From assembly GCA_028820325.1 (NCBI GenBank), contig JAPPJO010000015.1, positions 186,001 to 250,000 on the forward strand: 64,000 bases of DNA. Reading direction: 5' to 3'. Position 1 is the first letter of the stretch. Each line of letters opens with the position of its first letter. A program made the translations under genes and the position numbers. The DNA comes from Gammaproteobacteria bacterium (GTDB taxonomy: Bacteria > Gemmatimonadota > Gemmatimonadetes > Longimicrobiales > Gaopeijiaceae). Positions 17,780 to 29,362 of the stretch are shown piece by piece. The notes below the pieces were generated by a model that was not told the origin of the DNA, ran no database searches, and was given only the letters and a program-made list of their open reading frames with translations.

Positions 17780-19171
17780 ATGAGCGTCCGCAATCGCGAG
17801 CCCTACGACAACGTCATGGAGATGGTGGGGTGGACCCCGCTGGTGCGGCTGCACCAGGTGTCCGCCGACTGCCGCACCCCCGTCTACGGCAAATGCGAGT
17901 TCATGAGCCCCGGCGGTTCGGTGAAGGATCGCATCGGGCTCGCCCTGGTGAGCGCGGCGGAGCAGGACGGGACGCTGCGGCCGGGGGGCGTGATCGTCGA
18001 AGCCACCAGCGGCAACACCGGGCTGGCGCTCGCGATGGCTGCGGCGACCCGCGGGTATCGCTGCATCTTCACCATGCCCGACAAGATGAGCCAGGAGAAG
18101 GTGAAGCTGCTGCGCGCCTTCGGGGCGGAGGTGGTGATCACCCCCACGGCCGTCGGGCCGGATCACCCCGACCACTACCAGCAGGTCGCCCGCCGCATCG
18201 CCCGCGAGACTCCCGGTGCGGTGCTCGCCGACCAGTTCTACAACCTCGAGAACCCGAAGGCCCACTACGCCACGACCGGGCCGGAACTCTGGGAGCAGAG
18301 CGGGGGGCGCATCACCCACCTGGTGGGCGGGGCGGGCACCGGGGGCACCATCTCCGGCGCCGGCGCATACCTGAAGGAGCGGAATCCGGCGGTCGAGGTG
18401 GTGGGCGTGGATCCCGTGGGCTCGGTGATCTCGTCGTTCTTCAACACCGGCGAGATGGGGGAGGGCCACCCCTACCTGGTGGAGGGGCTCGGCAACGACA
18501 AGATCCCGGGCGCGCTCAACCTCGACGTGGTGGACGCCTACGTGACCGTGAGGGACGGCGAGGCCTTCCGCATGGCCCGGCGGCTCACCACGGAAGAGGG
18601 GCTCTTCGTGGGCGGCTCCTCGGGACTCAACACGCACGCGGCCGTGGAGCTGGCGCGCCGGCTGGACGACCCGGAGGCCTTCGTGGTCGCGATTCTGTGC
18701 GACTGGGGAGAGCACTACCTTACCAAGATGTACGACGACGAGTGGATGCGGGAAAACGGCTTCCTGGAGCGCGCGCGCAGGAGTGTCCACGACCTGGTGC
18801 GCGCCAAGGAGCCGCTGGGCTTCCGGCTGCTGACGGCGACGCCCTCCACCCCCGTGCGCATGGCGCTGTCCACGCTGAGCAGCCACGGCGTCTCGCAGTT
18901 GCCGGTGGTCCGCGACGGGGACTGCGTGGGCTCGCTGAGCGAGGGGCGGCTCATGGCGCGGGTCATTCAGGACCCCGGGGTGCTGGACGACCCGGTGGAG
19001 ACGGTCATGAGCTCGCCCTTCCCGGTCGTTGACAGCCATCTCGACGCCGACAAGGCGACGCGGCTGTTGACCCGGGAGAATCCGGCGGTCCTGGTGAGGA
19101 CCAACGGCAGGCTCGAGGACATCCTCACCCGCTTCGACATCGTGCGAACGCTCACGGGAGCGGCCGGTTGA
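17780..19171 (+). CDS. cbs: Cystathionine beta-synthase (PLP enzyme with CBS domain pair)
   Basis: A 463-residue fold-type II PLP enzyme. The PLP Lys is in GGSVKDR near residue 49. The substrate loop is EATSGNTGLALA, and the phosphate-binding loop is GGAGTGGTISG. Residues about 340-460 form two CBS motifs, the arrangement of cystathionine beta-synthase rather than of plain cysteine synthase. It would condense serine and homocysteine to cystathionine in transsulfuration. O-acetylserine sulfhydrylase activity cannot be excluded. The ATG at 17780 is chosen over a longer frame that reads through the preceding gene. No cystathionine lyase gene is adjacent. Confidence 0.9.
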   Translation: MSVRNREPYDNVMEMVGWTPLVRLHQVSADCRTPVYGKCEFMSPGGSVKDRIGLALVSAAEQDGTLRPGGVIVEATSGNTGLALAMAAATRGYRCIFTMPDKMSQEKVKLLRAFGAEVVITPTAVGPDHPDHYQQVARRIARETPGAVLADQFYNLENPKAHYATTGPELWEQSGGRITHLVGGAGTGGTISGAGAYLKERNPAVEVVGVDPVGSVISSFFNTGEMGEGHPYLVEGLGNDKIPGALNLDVVDAYVTVRDGEAFRMARRLTTEEGLFVGGSSGLNTHAAVELARRLDDPEAFVVAILCDWGEHYLTKMYDDEWMRENGFLERARRSVHDLVRAKEPLGFRLLTATPSTPVRMALSTLSSHGVSQLPVVRDGDCVGSLSEGRLMARVIQDPGVLDDPVETVMSSPFPVVDSHLDADKATRLLTRENPAVLVRTNGRLEDILTRFDIVRTLTGAAG

Positions 19172-19196
19172 GCGGCGCCCGGCCAGGGACACGGTG

Positions 19197-20222
19197 ATGA
19201 AGGTCGCCGTGCTCATGGGCGGCAGCTCCGAGGAGCGGCCGGTATCGCTCGTCTCCGGCGCCGAGGTCGCCGCCGCCCTGCGCGGCCGCGGCCACGAGGT
19301 CGTGGCGGTCGATCCCGCCTCGGGGGTGCTCAGCCGGGAACGGGAACGGGAGCTGCGCGAGTCGGGGGTGACCCGGGAGGCGCCGCCCTCCACGGGGCCG
19401 GGCGGCAGCGATCCTCTGCTCCTCCTCGGCGAAGCGTTGCGGGCGTGCGCGCCCGACGTGGTCTTCCCGGCGCTCCATGGGGGGGCCGGCGAGGACGGCA
19501 CGGTCCAGTCGCTGCTCGACCTGATCGGGGTTCCCTACGCGGGGAGCGGGCACACCGGCTGCGCCCTGGCCATGGACAAGGACCTCACCAAGCGGCTGCT
19601 GCGCGACGCCGGCATCCCGACCCCCGAGTGGATCACGGGACGCGTGTCCCCGGAGCGCGTCGCCGCCGAACTGGGGCTGCCTCTGATCGTCAAGCCCCCG
19701 AGGGGCGGGTCGACGCTGGGCCTCACGCTGGTTCATCGCGCCGACGGGATTCCCGCAGCGGAGGGGCAGGCGCTGGCATACGGCGGCGAGGTCATGTTCG
19801 AGCGCTACGTGCGGGGACGGGAGCTGACCGTCGGCATCCTGGGCGAGGAGGCACTGCCGCCCGGTGAGATCATCCCCGAAAACGAGATCTTCGACTACGA
19901 GTGCAAGTATCAGCCGGGAATGGCGCGCGAGATCTTCCCGGCCCGCATCCCGGAGGATGTCGCCGCCGGACTCCGCCGGCAGGCGCTGGCGGTGCATGGC
20001 GTCCTCCGGCTGGAGGGCTTCAGCCGGGTCGACTTCATACTGGACTCCGCGGGCACCCCATGGTGCCTCGAGGCGAACGCGCTTCCGGGGCTCACCCCCG
20101 CCAGCCTGCTGCCGCGGGCCGGACGCGCCGCCGGGCTGTCCTTCGGCGAACTGTGCGAGCGCATCGCCATCCTGGCGCTGTCCGGACGCGCCGCGCCCGT
20201 CGCCGCCGGCTCGCGCGCATGA
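19197..20222 (+). CDS. ddl: D-alanine--D-alanine ligase
   Basis: A 341-residue ATP-grasp ligase that makes the D-Ala-D-Ala dipeptide for peptidoglycan. The N-terminal VLMGGSSEERPVSL, the HGGAGEDGTVQ loop, the ATP-grasp KPPRGGSTLGL segment and the C-terminal ANALPGLTP metal-binding motif are all present and in order. An in-frame GTG precedes the ATG by one codon (19194). The stop overlaps the rhomboid start as ATGA. A D-amino-acid transaminase gene lies 29 kb away in the same window and may feed the same D-amino-acid pool. Confidence 0.93.
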   Translation: MKVAVLMGGSSEERPVSLVSGAEVAAALRGRGHEVVAVDPASGVLSRERERELRESGVTREAPPSTGPGGSDPLLLLGEALRACAPDVVFPALHGGAGEDGTVQSLLDLIGVPYAGSGHTGCALAMDKDLTKRLLRDAGIPTPEWITGRVSPERVAAELGLPLIVKPPRGGSTLGLTLVHRADGIPAAEGQALAYGGEVMFERYVRGRELTVGILGEEALPPGEIIPENEIFDYECKYQPGMAREIFPARIPEDVAAGLRRQALAVHGVLRLEGFSRVDFILDSAGTPWCLEANALPGLTPASLLPRAGRAAGLSFGELCERIAILALSGRAAPVAAGSRA

Positions 20223-21073
20223 GCTGGTCGTCCTTCGAGCCGGGCTACGGAGCCTCCGTGCTCACGCCGTGGGTGAAGCGGCTGCTGATCGCCAACGCCG
20301 CGATCTTCCTGTTCATGTGGATCAGCGGAAGCGCGGGCTTCTTCGTGGAGTGGTTCGCCTTCCGGCCGTCCCGCATCCTCACGCGTCCGTGGGGCGCGCT
20401 GACCTACATGTTCCTGCATGCGGGCTTCTGGCATGTGTTCATCAACATGCTGATGCTGTTCTTCTTCGGCCTGCCGCTCGAGCGGCGATGGGGTTCGCGC
20501 GAGTTCATCAAGTATTACCTGCTGTGCGGACTCGGAGGAGTGGCCCTCAGCTTCGTCTTCCAGTCGTCGTCAATCATCGGGGCGTCGGCGGCGGTGTACG
20601 GCCTGATGGTCGCCTTCGCCATGACCTGGCCGGACGCGCCCATCTACATCTGGGGGATCTTCCCCGTCAAGGCGAAGTGGCTGGCCGCCTTCCTCTTCGT
20701 GGTGAGCACGCTGAGCGCCTTCGGCGGAGGAGGGGACGGAATCGCCCATTTCGCCCATCTGGGGGGGCTGGTCACGGGGTTCGTCTATCTCAGGACCGAC
20801 TGGCGAACCCCCGAGTGGCTGCGGGGGCGCGGGGGCGCGGGTTCCTCCCGTCCTGGCGGAAGATCCGGCTCCGGTACGACCCCCGGAGGGCGGTCAAGGC
20901 GCCCGCCGAGTTCCTCCGGTGCGCGGAGAGGTGGCCGGAGGGCCGACGAAGAAGCCCTGCTGGACGAAGTGGACGCCATCCTCGACAAGATCTCGCGCAG
21001 CGGGATGAGGTCGCTGACGCGCAAGGAACTCGAACTTCTCAACGAGGTTTCCCGCAGGCGCCGCTCTTCCTAG
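20219..21073 (+). CDS. Rhomboid family intramembrane serine protease
   Basis: A 284-residue protein with about six transmembrane helices in residues 18-195. The catalytic Ser is in GASAAVYG (about residue 123) and the catalytic His in HFAHLGG (about 180). The HAGFWHVFINM motif in the second helix is typical. After the membrane part there is a Gly/Ser/Arg-rich linker, then a helical tail (DEVDAILDKISRSGMRSLT) of the kind found at the end of many bacterial rhomboids. It probably cleaves membrane proteins within the lipid layer; the substrate is unknown. It is translationally coupled to ddl. Confidence 0.9.
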   Translation: MSWSSFEPGYGASVLTPWVKRLLIANAAIFLFMWISGSAGFFVEWFAFRPSRILTRPWGALTYMFLHAGFWHVFINMLMLFFFGLPLERRWGSREFIKYYLLCGLGGVALSFVFQSSSIIGASAAVYGLMVAFAMTWPDAPIYIWGIFPVKAKWLAAFLFVVSTLSAFGGGGDGIAHFAHLGGLVTGFVYLRTDWRTPEWLRGRGGAGSSRPGGRSGSGTTPGGRSRRPPSSSGARRGGRRADEEALLDEVDAILDKISRSGMRSLTRKELELLNEVSRRRRSS

Positions 21074-21083
21074 GTTCCGCTCC

Positions 21084-21121
21084 CGGCGGTATCCGCCGTA
21101 ACCACGACGCCGCGCCGCGTC
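21084..21121 (+). terminator. Two hairpins after the rhomboid gene
   Basis: CGGCGG-TAT-CCGCCG (21084-21098) forms a perfect 6-base stem. GACGC with GCGTC (21106-21110 and 21117-21121) forms a second one. Neither is followed by a T-run, so intrinsic termination is doubtful. They could end the mutS-rhomboid transcript with Rho, or structure the leader of the next gene, which has its own strong ribosome binding site. Confidence 0.35.
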
Positions 21122-21156
21122 GCCTCAACTCAACACCCTGTTTTTCAGGAGGTCAG

Positions 21157-23247
21157 ATGGCGGAAGGGAAGGAATACCTGACGGAGAACATCCGCAACGT
21201 GGCCGTACTCGGTCACGGCGGCTCCGGAAAGACCATGCTGGTGGACGCCCTCGCCTTCGTAGGGGGCACCGCACGGCGCAAGGGCAACGTGGCGGAGGGT
21301 CACGCCCTCACCATGACCGCGCCCGAGGAGATCCAGCACGGGATCTCGATGCAGCTCACTCCCGCCTTCAGCGAGTGGAAGGGTACCAAGATCAACCTGA
21401 TCGACACGCCCGGATACCTGGACTTCACCGGGGAGGCCCTGGCGGCGGTCCGGGTGGCGGACGCGGCCGTCATCGTGGTGAGCGCGACCTCCGGCGTCGA
21501 AGTCGGGACCGAGCGGGTGTGGCGCTACTGCGAGGAGCGCGGCATCCCGCGCATGTTCTTCGTTTCGATGATGGACAAGGAGCACGCCGACTTCCGCAAG
21601 GTCTTCGAGGACATCAGGGAGAAGCTCGCGGAGAGCGCGCTGCCGGTGGAGATACCGGTGGGCGCGGGGCCCGGTTTCCGCGGGATCATCAACCTGTTCA
21701 GCGGGCGCACGCACATGTATCGCGACGGTTCCGCCACCGGCGAGTACGATGAAGCCGACGTCCCCGCCGACCTCGAGGACATCTTCGAGGAGTGGACCAC
21801 CGAACTGCAGGAAACCCTCGCGACCACCGACGAGGAGCTTCTGGACCGCTACCTGGAGGGTGAGGAGATCACGCGCGAAGAAGCTCTCGAGGCCATGGCC
21901 ATCGCGATGGAGCGGGATGAGGTGGTCCCGGTTCTCTGCGGATCCTCGACGCGCGTCTACGGGATCCGGGCACTGCTGCGCAAGATGGTAGAGCTCTTCC
22001 CCGATCCGTCCGAGTCAGGCAGCCACTCCGCGTCCCGGCCGGGCCTGGACCAGGAGGCGGAACTCCAGGCGACCGATGACGGATCGTTCGCGGCGCTGGT
22101 CTTCAAGACCGCGACCGAGCCGCATGTGGGCGAACTCTCCTACTTCCGCGTGTTCAGCGGCGTCGCGGTCAACGGGATGGACGCACACAACGCGGGCCGG
22201 GGCTCGAGCGAGAAGCTGAACCACGTTTCCATACCTCTGGGACGGGAGCGCCTGGAGGTGCCGCGGCTGCACGCCGGCGACATCGGCGTGGTGGCAAAGC
22301 TCAAGAACACCGCCACCAACGACACGCTGTCCTCGCCCGGCCGGCCTCTCGTTCTCGACAGGATCGACTTCCCGAAGCCGGACGTGTCCGTGGCGATGAA
22401 GGGCGCGACCCGCGCCGACGACGACAAGATCGGCGAGGCCCTGCAGAAGCTGCACGACGAGGATCCGACCTTCCATGCCGAGTTCAACCCCGAACTGGGA
22501 CAGACCATCGCGCGGGGGCTAGGGGAACTGCACCTGGACGTCCAGATGCAGCGCATGAAGCGCAAGTACAACGTCAGCGTCGAGACCGAGCAGCCCAGGA
22601 TCGCCTACCGGGAAACCATCACGCGAACCGCGGAAGGGCGCGGACGCTTCAAGAAGCAAACCGGCGGGCGGGGTCAGTTCGGCGACTGCTGGGTGCGCCT
22701 GTCGCCACGCCCGCGCGGCGACGGTTACGAGTTCGTGGACAACATCAAGGGAGGCGTCATCCCCGGGAAGTACGTGCCTTCGGTGAACAAGGGCATACAG
22801 GAGGCGGCAGGCAAGGGCATCCTGGCCGGGTTCGCGCTGGTGGACTTCGCGGCCGAATGCTACGACGGCTCCTACCACTCGGTGGACTCCTCCGACATCG
22901 CGTTCAAGGTGGCCGGGTCGCTGGCCTTCCGCGAAGTCGCGTCCAGGGCGGGTCCGGTGCTGCTGGAGCCGATCATCGAGGTGGAGGTGTCGACGCCTGA
23001 CGAGTACATGGGCGACATCATGGGCGACATCACGCAGCGTCGCGGCAAGGTGCAGGGCATGGTGCCCGGCAACGGAAGCACCACCGTGCAGGCGCTCGTC
23101 CCGGAAGCCGAACTCTACAAGTACGCCACCGCCCTGCGCTCCATGACCCAGGGGCGCGCCCACCACACGCGCACCCTCGCCGGCTACGAACCGATGCCGG
23201 CGCACGAGGCCCAGCAGGTGATCGAGGCGCTCAAGGCGGAGGAGTAG
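21157..23247 (+). CDS. Elongation factor G-like GTPase (EF-G2 type paralogue)
   Basis: A 696-residue five-domain translational GTPase with EF-G architecture. It differs from canonical EF-G at key sites. The P-loop is GHGGSGKT. Switch II reads DTPGYLDF, with Tyr for the catalytic His. The guanine-specificity motif NKxD reads SMMD within FVSMMDKEHADF. Domain IV (GRGQFGDCWVRL and GGVIPGKYVPSVNKGIQ) and the C-terminal PEAELYKYATALRSMTQGRA segment are well kept. Such EF-G2 paralogues occur in several phyla; their role in translation is unsettled. The ATG has AGGAGG 4 bases upstream, the best ribosome binding site in the window, which suggests high expression. Confidence 0.9.
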   Translation: MAEGKEYLTENIRNVAVLGHGGSGKTMLVDALAFVGGTARRKGNVAEGHALTMTAPEEIQHGISMQLTPAFSEWKGTKINLIDTPGYLDFTGEALAAVRVADAAVIVVSATSGVEVGTERVWRYCEERGIPRMFFVSMMDKEHADFRKVFEDIREKLAESALPVEIPVGAGPGFRGIINLFSGRTHMYRDGSATGEYDEADVPADLEDIFEEWTTELQETLATTDEELLDRYLEGEEITREEALEAMAIAMERDEVVPVLCGSSTRVYGIRALLRKMVELFPDPSESGSHSASRPGLDQEAELQATDDGSFAALVFKTATEPHVGELSYFRVFSGVAVNGMDAHNAGRGSSEKLNHVSIPLGRERLEVPRLHAGDIGVVAKLKNTATNDTLSSPGRPLVLDRIDFPKPDVSVAMKGATRADDDKIGEALQKLHDEDPTFHAEFNPELGQTIARGLGELHLDVQMQRMKRKYNVSVETEQPRIAYRETITRTAEGRGRFKKQTGGRGQFGDCWVRLSPRPRGDGYEFVDNIKGGVIPGKYVPSVNKGIQEAAGKGILAGFALVDFAAECYDGSYHSVDSSDIAFKVAGSLAFREVASRAGPVLLEPIIEVEVSTPDEYMGDIMGDITQRRGKVQGMVPGNGSTTVQALVPEAELYKYATALRSMTQGRAHHTRTLAGYEPMPAHEAQQVIEALKAEE

Positions 23248-23262
23248 GGCAGGAGGCAGCCC

Positions 23263-24012
23263 GTGGCGGGACACAGCAAGTGGGCGCAGATCAAGCGCAA
23301 GAAGGCCGTCAACGACGCGAAGCGCGGACAGATGTTCACCAAGCTCATCCGCGAGCTGACGGTGGCCGCGCGCGACGGCGGAGGAGATCCCAACTTCAAC
23401 CCGCGCCTGCGCCTGGCGGTGGACACCGCCAAGGCCGGCAACATGCCCCAGGAGAACATCGAGCGGGCGATCAAGAAGGGGACCGGTGAGCTCGCCGGCG
23501 TCAACTACGAGGAAGTGGTCTACGAGGGCTACGCCCCCGGCGGGGTCGCGCTCTACATCGAGACCCTGACCGACAACCCCAAGCGCACGGTGGCGGCGGT
23601 GAGACACCTCCTCACCAAGAACGGAGGCAGCCTGGGAACTGCCGGGTCGGTGGCGTGGCAGTTCGACCGCAGGGGTCAGATCTACATCGAGGCGGCCGGG
23701 CACTCCGAGGAGGAGGTGCTGGAAGCGGCGCTGGAAGCGGGAGCGGAGGATGTCGTGCAGGAAGGGGGCGATTTCATCGTCACGACCGATCTGGCTTCCT
23801 TTCACCAGGTTCAGGACGACATGCGGGAGGCCGGAATCAGCGTCGCGCAGGCGGAGCTGGCGATGATTCCGCAGAACGAAGTGGACGTGGCGGGCAAGAC
23901 CGCGGAAAGACTGGTCCGTCTGATGGAGGCGCTCGACGGATCGGACGACGTGCAGAAGATCTCGTCCAACGGCAACATCGACGAGGACACCCTGGCCCGG
24001 CTGTCGCAATGA
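23263..24012 (+). CDS. yebC: YebC/PmpR family protein
   Basis: A 249-residue protein beginning with the invariant MAGHSKWAQIKRKKA and containing NMPQENIERAIKKG and the EEVVYEGYAPGGVA segment. Members have been described both as DNA-binding regulators and, more recently, as factors that relieve ribosome stalling at proline-rich stretches. Start codon is GTG, 15 bases after the EF-G2 stop. The order yebC-ruvC-ruvA-ruvB is the classical arrangement, and its position after an EF-G paralogue fits a translational role. Confidence 0.94.
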   Translation: MAGHSKWAQIKRKKAVNDAKRGQMFTKLIRELTVAARDGGGDPNFNPRLRLAVDTAKAGNMPQENIERAIKKGTGELAGVNYEEVVYEGYAPGGVALYIETLTDNPKRTVAAVRHLLTKNGGSLGTAGSVAWQFDRRGQIYIEAAGHSEEEVLEAALEAGAEDVVQEGGDFIVTTDLASFHQVQDDMREAGISVAQAELAMIPQNEVDVAGKTAERLVRLMEALDGSDDVQKISSNGNIDEDTLARLSQ

Positions 24013-24037
24013 GGGTCGGCCGGCCGCGAAGCGGACG

Positions 24038-24538
24038 GTGAGGGCGCCGGACGGGGCGCTGATCGTGCTCGGGGTGGATCCGGGCACGGCGCGCACCGGC
24101 TACGGCGTGGTGGCCAGCGGCGAGGGCAGGTTGTCGCTGCTCGAATGCGGGGTGGTGCGCACCCGGCCCCGGCGCCCGCTTGCGGATCGCATCCGCCACA
24201 TCTTCGAGGCGATGCAGTCGATCGTCCAGCGCTTCGAGCCCCACGTGCTCTCCGTCGAAAAGGTGTTCCAGGGGAAGAACCCGCAGAGCGCGCTTACGCT
24301 CGGCCATGCACGGGGCGCCATCCTGTTGGCGGGCGCGCTCGCCGGGGTCCAGATTGCCGAGTACTCGCCGACCGCGATCAAGAGCGCGGTCGTCGGCACC
24401 GGCCGGGCCACCAAGGAACAGGTGGGGTTCATGGTCAAGACACATCTGCGGCTGGTCTCCCCGCCGTCGCCGGACGACGCGGCCGACGGGGTGGCGGCCG
24501 CGCTCTGCCACTGCCTGATCGGGGACCGGCCCGGATGA
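24038..24538 (+). CDS. ruvC: Holliday junction resolvase RuvC
   Basis: A 166-residue RNase-H-fold endonuclease that cuts Holliday junctions. Catalytic acids are visible: the Asp in [12 protein letters not shown], the Glu in LSVEKVF, and the C-terminal Asp pair in [14 protein letters not shown]. Start is a GTG 25 bases after yebC. The stop overlaps the ruvA start as ATGA. Confidence 0.96.
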   Translation: MRAPDGALIVLGVDPGTARTGYGVVASGEGRLSLLECGVVRTRPRRPLADRIRHIFEAMQSIVQRFEPHVLSVEKVFQGKNPQSALTLGHARGAILLAGALAGVQIAEYSPTAIKSAVVGTGRATKEQVGFMVKTHLRLVSPPSPDDAADGVAAALCHCLIGDRPG

Positions 24539-25134
24539 TCAGCCGGCTGCACGGGGTTCTGCTCGAGCAGGACATGGATTCGGTCGAGGTGGAGACCGCG
24601 GGCGGCGTCGTGTATCAGGTTCACGTGCCGGCCACGGTGGCAGGACGCCTGCCGCCCTCCGGCGAGCAGGTGCGGCTGCGCACGGTGCAGGTCGTGCGCG
24701 ACGATTCGGTCGCCCTGTACGGCTTCCTGGAAGTCCACGAGCGCGACATGTTCCAGCGCCTGCTGGGGACGACCGGGGTCGGCGCCAAGCTGGCGCGCGA
24801 GATGCTCTCGACCTACTCCGCCCGGCGTCTGGCACAGGCTCTCGCCAACAAGGAGACGGCCGTGCTCACCCGCGTGAGCGGGGTGGGAAAGAAGACGGCC
24901 GAATTGCTCATCCTCAGGCTCAGCGACAAGGTGCGCGACCTCGCGCTGGCCCCGGCCGGGGGCGAGGCGGCGCCTCACGGCGCGCGGGAGGCGGTCAACG
25001 CGCTCATGGCTCTGGGGTACTCCTTCGCGCAGGCGGACGAAGCCGTTCGCGGCGTGACGGCCGGCGGAGGCGCGGGAGAGGAGATGAAGACCGAGGAACT
25101 GATCCGGAGGGCGCTGGAGCGCATTGGCCGGTGA
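24535..25134 (+). CDS. ruvA: Holliday junction branch migration protein RuvA
   Basis: A 199-residue junction-binding protein. The N-terminal OB domain begins [12 protein letters not shown]. Two helix-hairpin-helix motifs, [13 protein letters not shown] and [13 protein letters not shown], contact DNA. The C-terminal domain (from about residue 150) that binds RuvB is present after a short flexible linker. Start is the ATG overlapping the ruvC stop. The longer frame reading back to 24145 is out of register with ruvC and spurious. Confidence 0.96.
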   Translation: MISRLHGVLLEQDMDSVEVETAGGVVYQVHVPATVAGRLPPSGEQVRLRTVQVVRDDSVALYGFLEVHERDMFQRLLGTTGVGAKLAREMLSTYSARRLAQALANKETAVLTRVSGVGKKTAELLILRLSDKVRDLALAPAGGEAAPHGAREAVNALMALGYSFAQADEAVRGVTAGGGAGEEMKTEELIRRALERIGR

Positions 25135-26191
25135 CGGATCGCTACGACGTGACCACGCCCCGTGAGCTCTCCGGGGAGGGTGGTGCGGAGCTGTCCCTCC
25201 GCCCGGCCAGCCTGGCGGAGTTCATCGGTCAGGCGAAGGTCCGGGAAACGCTCTCCATCGCGATCGCGGCGGCCCGCAAGCGGGGCGACGCGCTCGACCA
25301 CCTGCTCTTCCATGGTCCTCCCGGGCTCGGCAAGACCACCCTGGCGCTCCTGCTCGCCTCCGAGATGGGGGTCGGCGTCAAGTTGACCTCCGGGCCGGTG
25401 CTGGAGAAGCCCGGAGACCTGGTGAGCATCCTCACCAACCTGAACGCCCGGGACATCCTCTTCATCGACGAGATCCATCGGCTGCGGCCCATCGTCGAGG
25501 AATTCCTCTACCCCGCCATGGAGGATTTCCGCGTCGAGATCCGGCTCTCCGACGGACCGGCCGCGCGCACCGTCACCATGCAGATCGAGCGCTTCACCCT
25601 GGTGGGCGCCACGACCCGCTTCGGGCTGCTCACGGAACCGATGCGCGCGCGTTTCGGGATGGTCGAGCGGCTCGACTTCTACGGGCCCGAGGAGCTGACC
25701 CGGGTGGTTCAGCGGAGCGCGGACATCCTGGGGGTGGATACGACGGAAGAGGGCACCTTCGAGCTGGCGCGTCGCGCTCGGGGCACCCCCCGGGTGGCCA
25801 ACCGGCTGCTGCGGCGGCTGCGCGACTACGCCGAGGTGCGCGCCGACAGCGTGATCAGCGGCGAGGTCGCGCGCGCGGGGCTCCGGCTGCTCGAGGTGGA
25901 CGAGTACGGGATGGACGAGATGGATGCGCGCGTGCTGCGCACCATCATCGAGAAGTTCGGCGGGGGCCCGGTGGGGCTGGCTTCGCTGGCGGTGGCGCTG
26001 AGCGAGGACGAGGGAACCCTGGAGGAGGTCTACGAGCCGTTTCTGATCCAGAACGGCTTTCTGGAGCGCACCCCGCGCGGGCGCAAGACCACGGAGCGCG
26101 CCCACCGGCGGTTCGGCCATCCATCGACCGGGAAGGAGGGGCGCTCGGACGCCGGACCGGGCGGAGACGGCCAGTCGTCGCTCTTCCGGTC

Positions 26192-26195
<4 letters not shown>
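25131..26195 (+). CDS. ruvB: Holliday junction branch migration ATPase RuvB
   Basis: A 354-residue AAA+ motor that drives branch migration with RuvA. Walker A is GPPGLGKTT at about residue 60 and Walker B is LFIDEIHR at about residue 110. The sensor segment [18 protein letters not shown] and the C-terminal winged-helix domain ending near [17 protein letters not shown] are present. A short Gly-rich tail follows. GTG start overlaps the ruvA stop (GTGA). Its stop overlaps queA (ATGA). Confidence 0.97.
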
Positions 26196-28443
<2,248 letters not shown>

Positions 28444-28491
28444 AACATCAACCACCGGCCCCGGGCCGGCGCATCATCGGAGGAACGCATC

Positions 28492-28833
28492 TTGGCACTC
28501 TGGATCGCGATATCGGCCCAGCCGCTCCTGCCGTCACCTCTTCTGGGGGTGCCCCAGGGCGGGGGAGGCGGCTTCGTCTTCTTCATCCAGTTGATCGCGA
28601 TCATCGCGATCTTCTACTTCCTGCTGATCAGGCCGCAGCGCAAGGAGCAGCAGCGTCACCGTGCAATGGTGGCGGCGCTCAAGAAGGGGGACCGGGTGGT
28701 GACCGCGGGCGGGATCGTGGGCAAGGTGATTCACGCCCAGGAACAGCACCTCACCATCGTGACTGCGGAAAACACCCGTCTCGTGATCGAGCGCTCGAAG
28801 ATCGCGACGCTCACAAACCCGCGGGACTCGTAG
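28492..28833 (+). CDS. yajC: Preprotein translocase accessory subunit YajC
   Basis: A 113-residue single-pass membrane protein of the SecDF-YajC complex. The transmembrane helix (about residues 28-46) ends in the family motif YFLLIRPQRKEQ. A cytoplasmic domain follows with KKGDRVVTAGGIVGKV. The start is a TTG, supported by GGAGG 7 bases upstream. SecD and SecF normally follow yajC but do not here; def comes next instead. Confidence 0.93.
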   Translation: MALWIAISAQPLLPSPLLGVPQGGGGGFVFFIQLIAIIAIFYFLLIRPQRKEQQRHRAMVAALKKGDRVVTAGGIVGKVIHAQEQHLTIVTAENTRLVIERSKIATLTNPRDS

Positions 28834-28843
28834 CCGTATCGGG

Positions 28844-29362
28844 ATGGCTCTGCGCAGGATCGAGCTGTACGGCAGCGAGGTTTTGCGGCGTCCGGCGGAC
28901 CCGGTCGACGACGTCGATGACGAGGTGCGCGCGCTGGTGCGCGACATGTTCGAGACGATGTACGACGCCAAGGGCATCGGGCTGGCGGCGCCGCAGGTCG
29001 GCATCTCCCGGCGCGTCATCGTGCTGGACGTGGCGGAGGAGTCCGACGAGTCGAACCCCGTAGCGCTGGTGAATCCCCGGCTGGCGAGTTGGACGGCGAA
29101 GAAGGACAAGCAGACGGAGGGGTGCCTGAGCATCCCCGGGGTGGAGGCGGTCGTGCAACGCCCGGTATCGGTTGTGGTGGACGGCACGGACCCGGAGGGA
29201 AAGGGTGTGCGACTCGAGGCGGAGGGCCTGTTCGCGCGCGCCCTGCAGCACGAGATCGACCACCTGGACGGCGTGCTCTTCGTCGATCGGCTGAGTCCCC
29301 TCAAGCGGCAGCTGCTGCTCAAGAAGTGGAGGAAGCTGCAGGCCGAAGCCGCGGAGCCGTGA
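28844..29362 (+). CDS. def: Peptide deformylase
   Basis: A 172-residue metalloenzyme that removes the formyl group from new proteins. The three active-site motifs are intact: GIGLAAPQ, EGCLSIPG (metal Cys) and QHEIDHLDG (two metal His and the catalytic Glu). It is followed by fmt with a GTGA overlap, the common def-fmt pair that handles both ends of the formylation cycle. Confidence 0.96.
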   Translation: MALRRIELYGSEVLRRPADPVDDVDDEVRALVRDMFETMYDAKGIGLAAPQVGISRRVIVLDVAEESDESNPVALVNPRLASWTAKKDKQTEGCLSIPGVEAVVQRPVSVVVDGTDPEGKGVRLEAEGLFARALQHEIDHLDGVLFVDRLSPLKRQLLLKKWRKLQAEAAEP

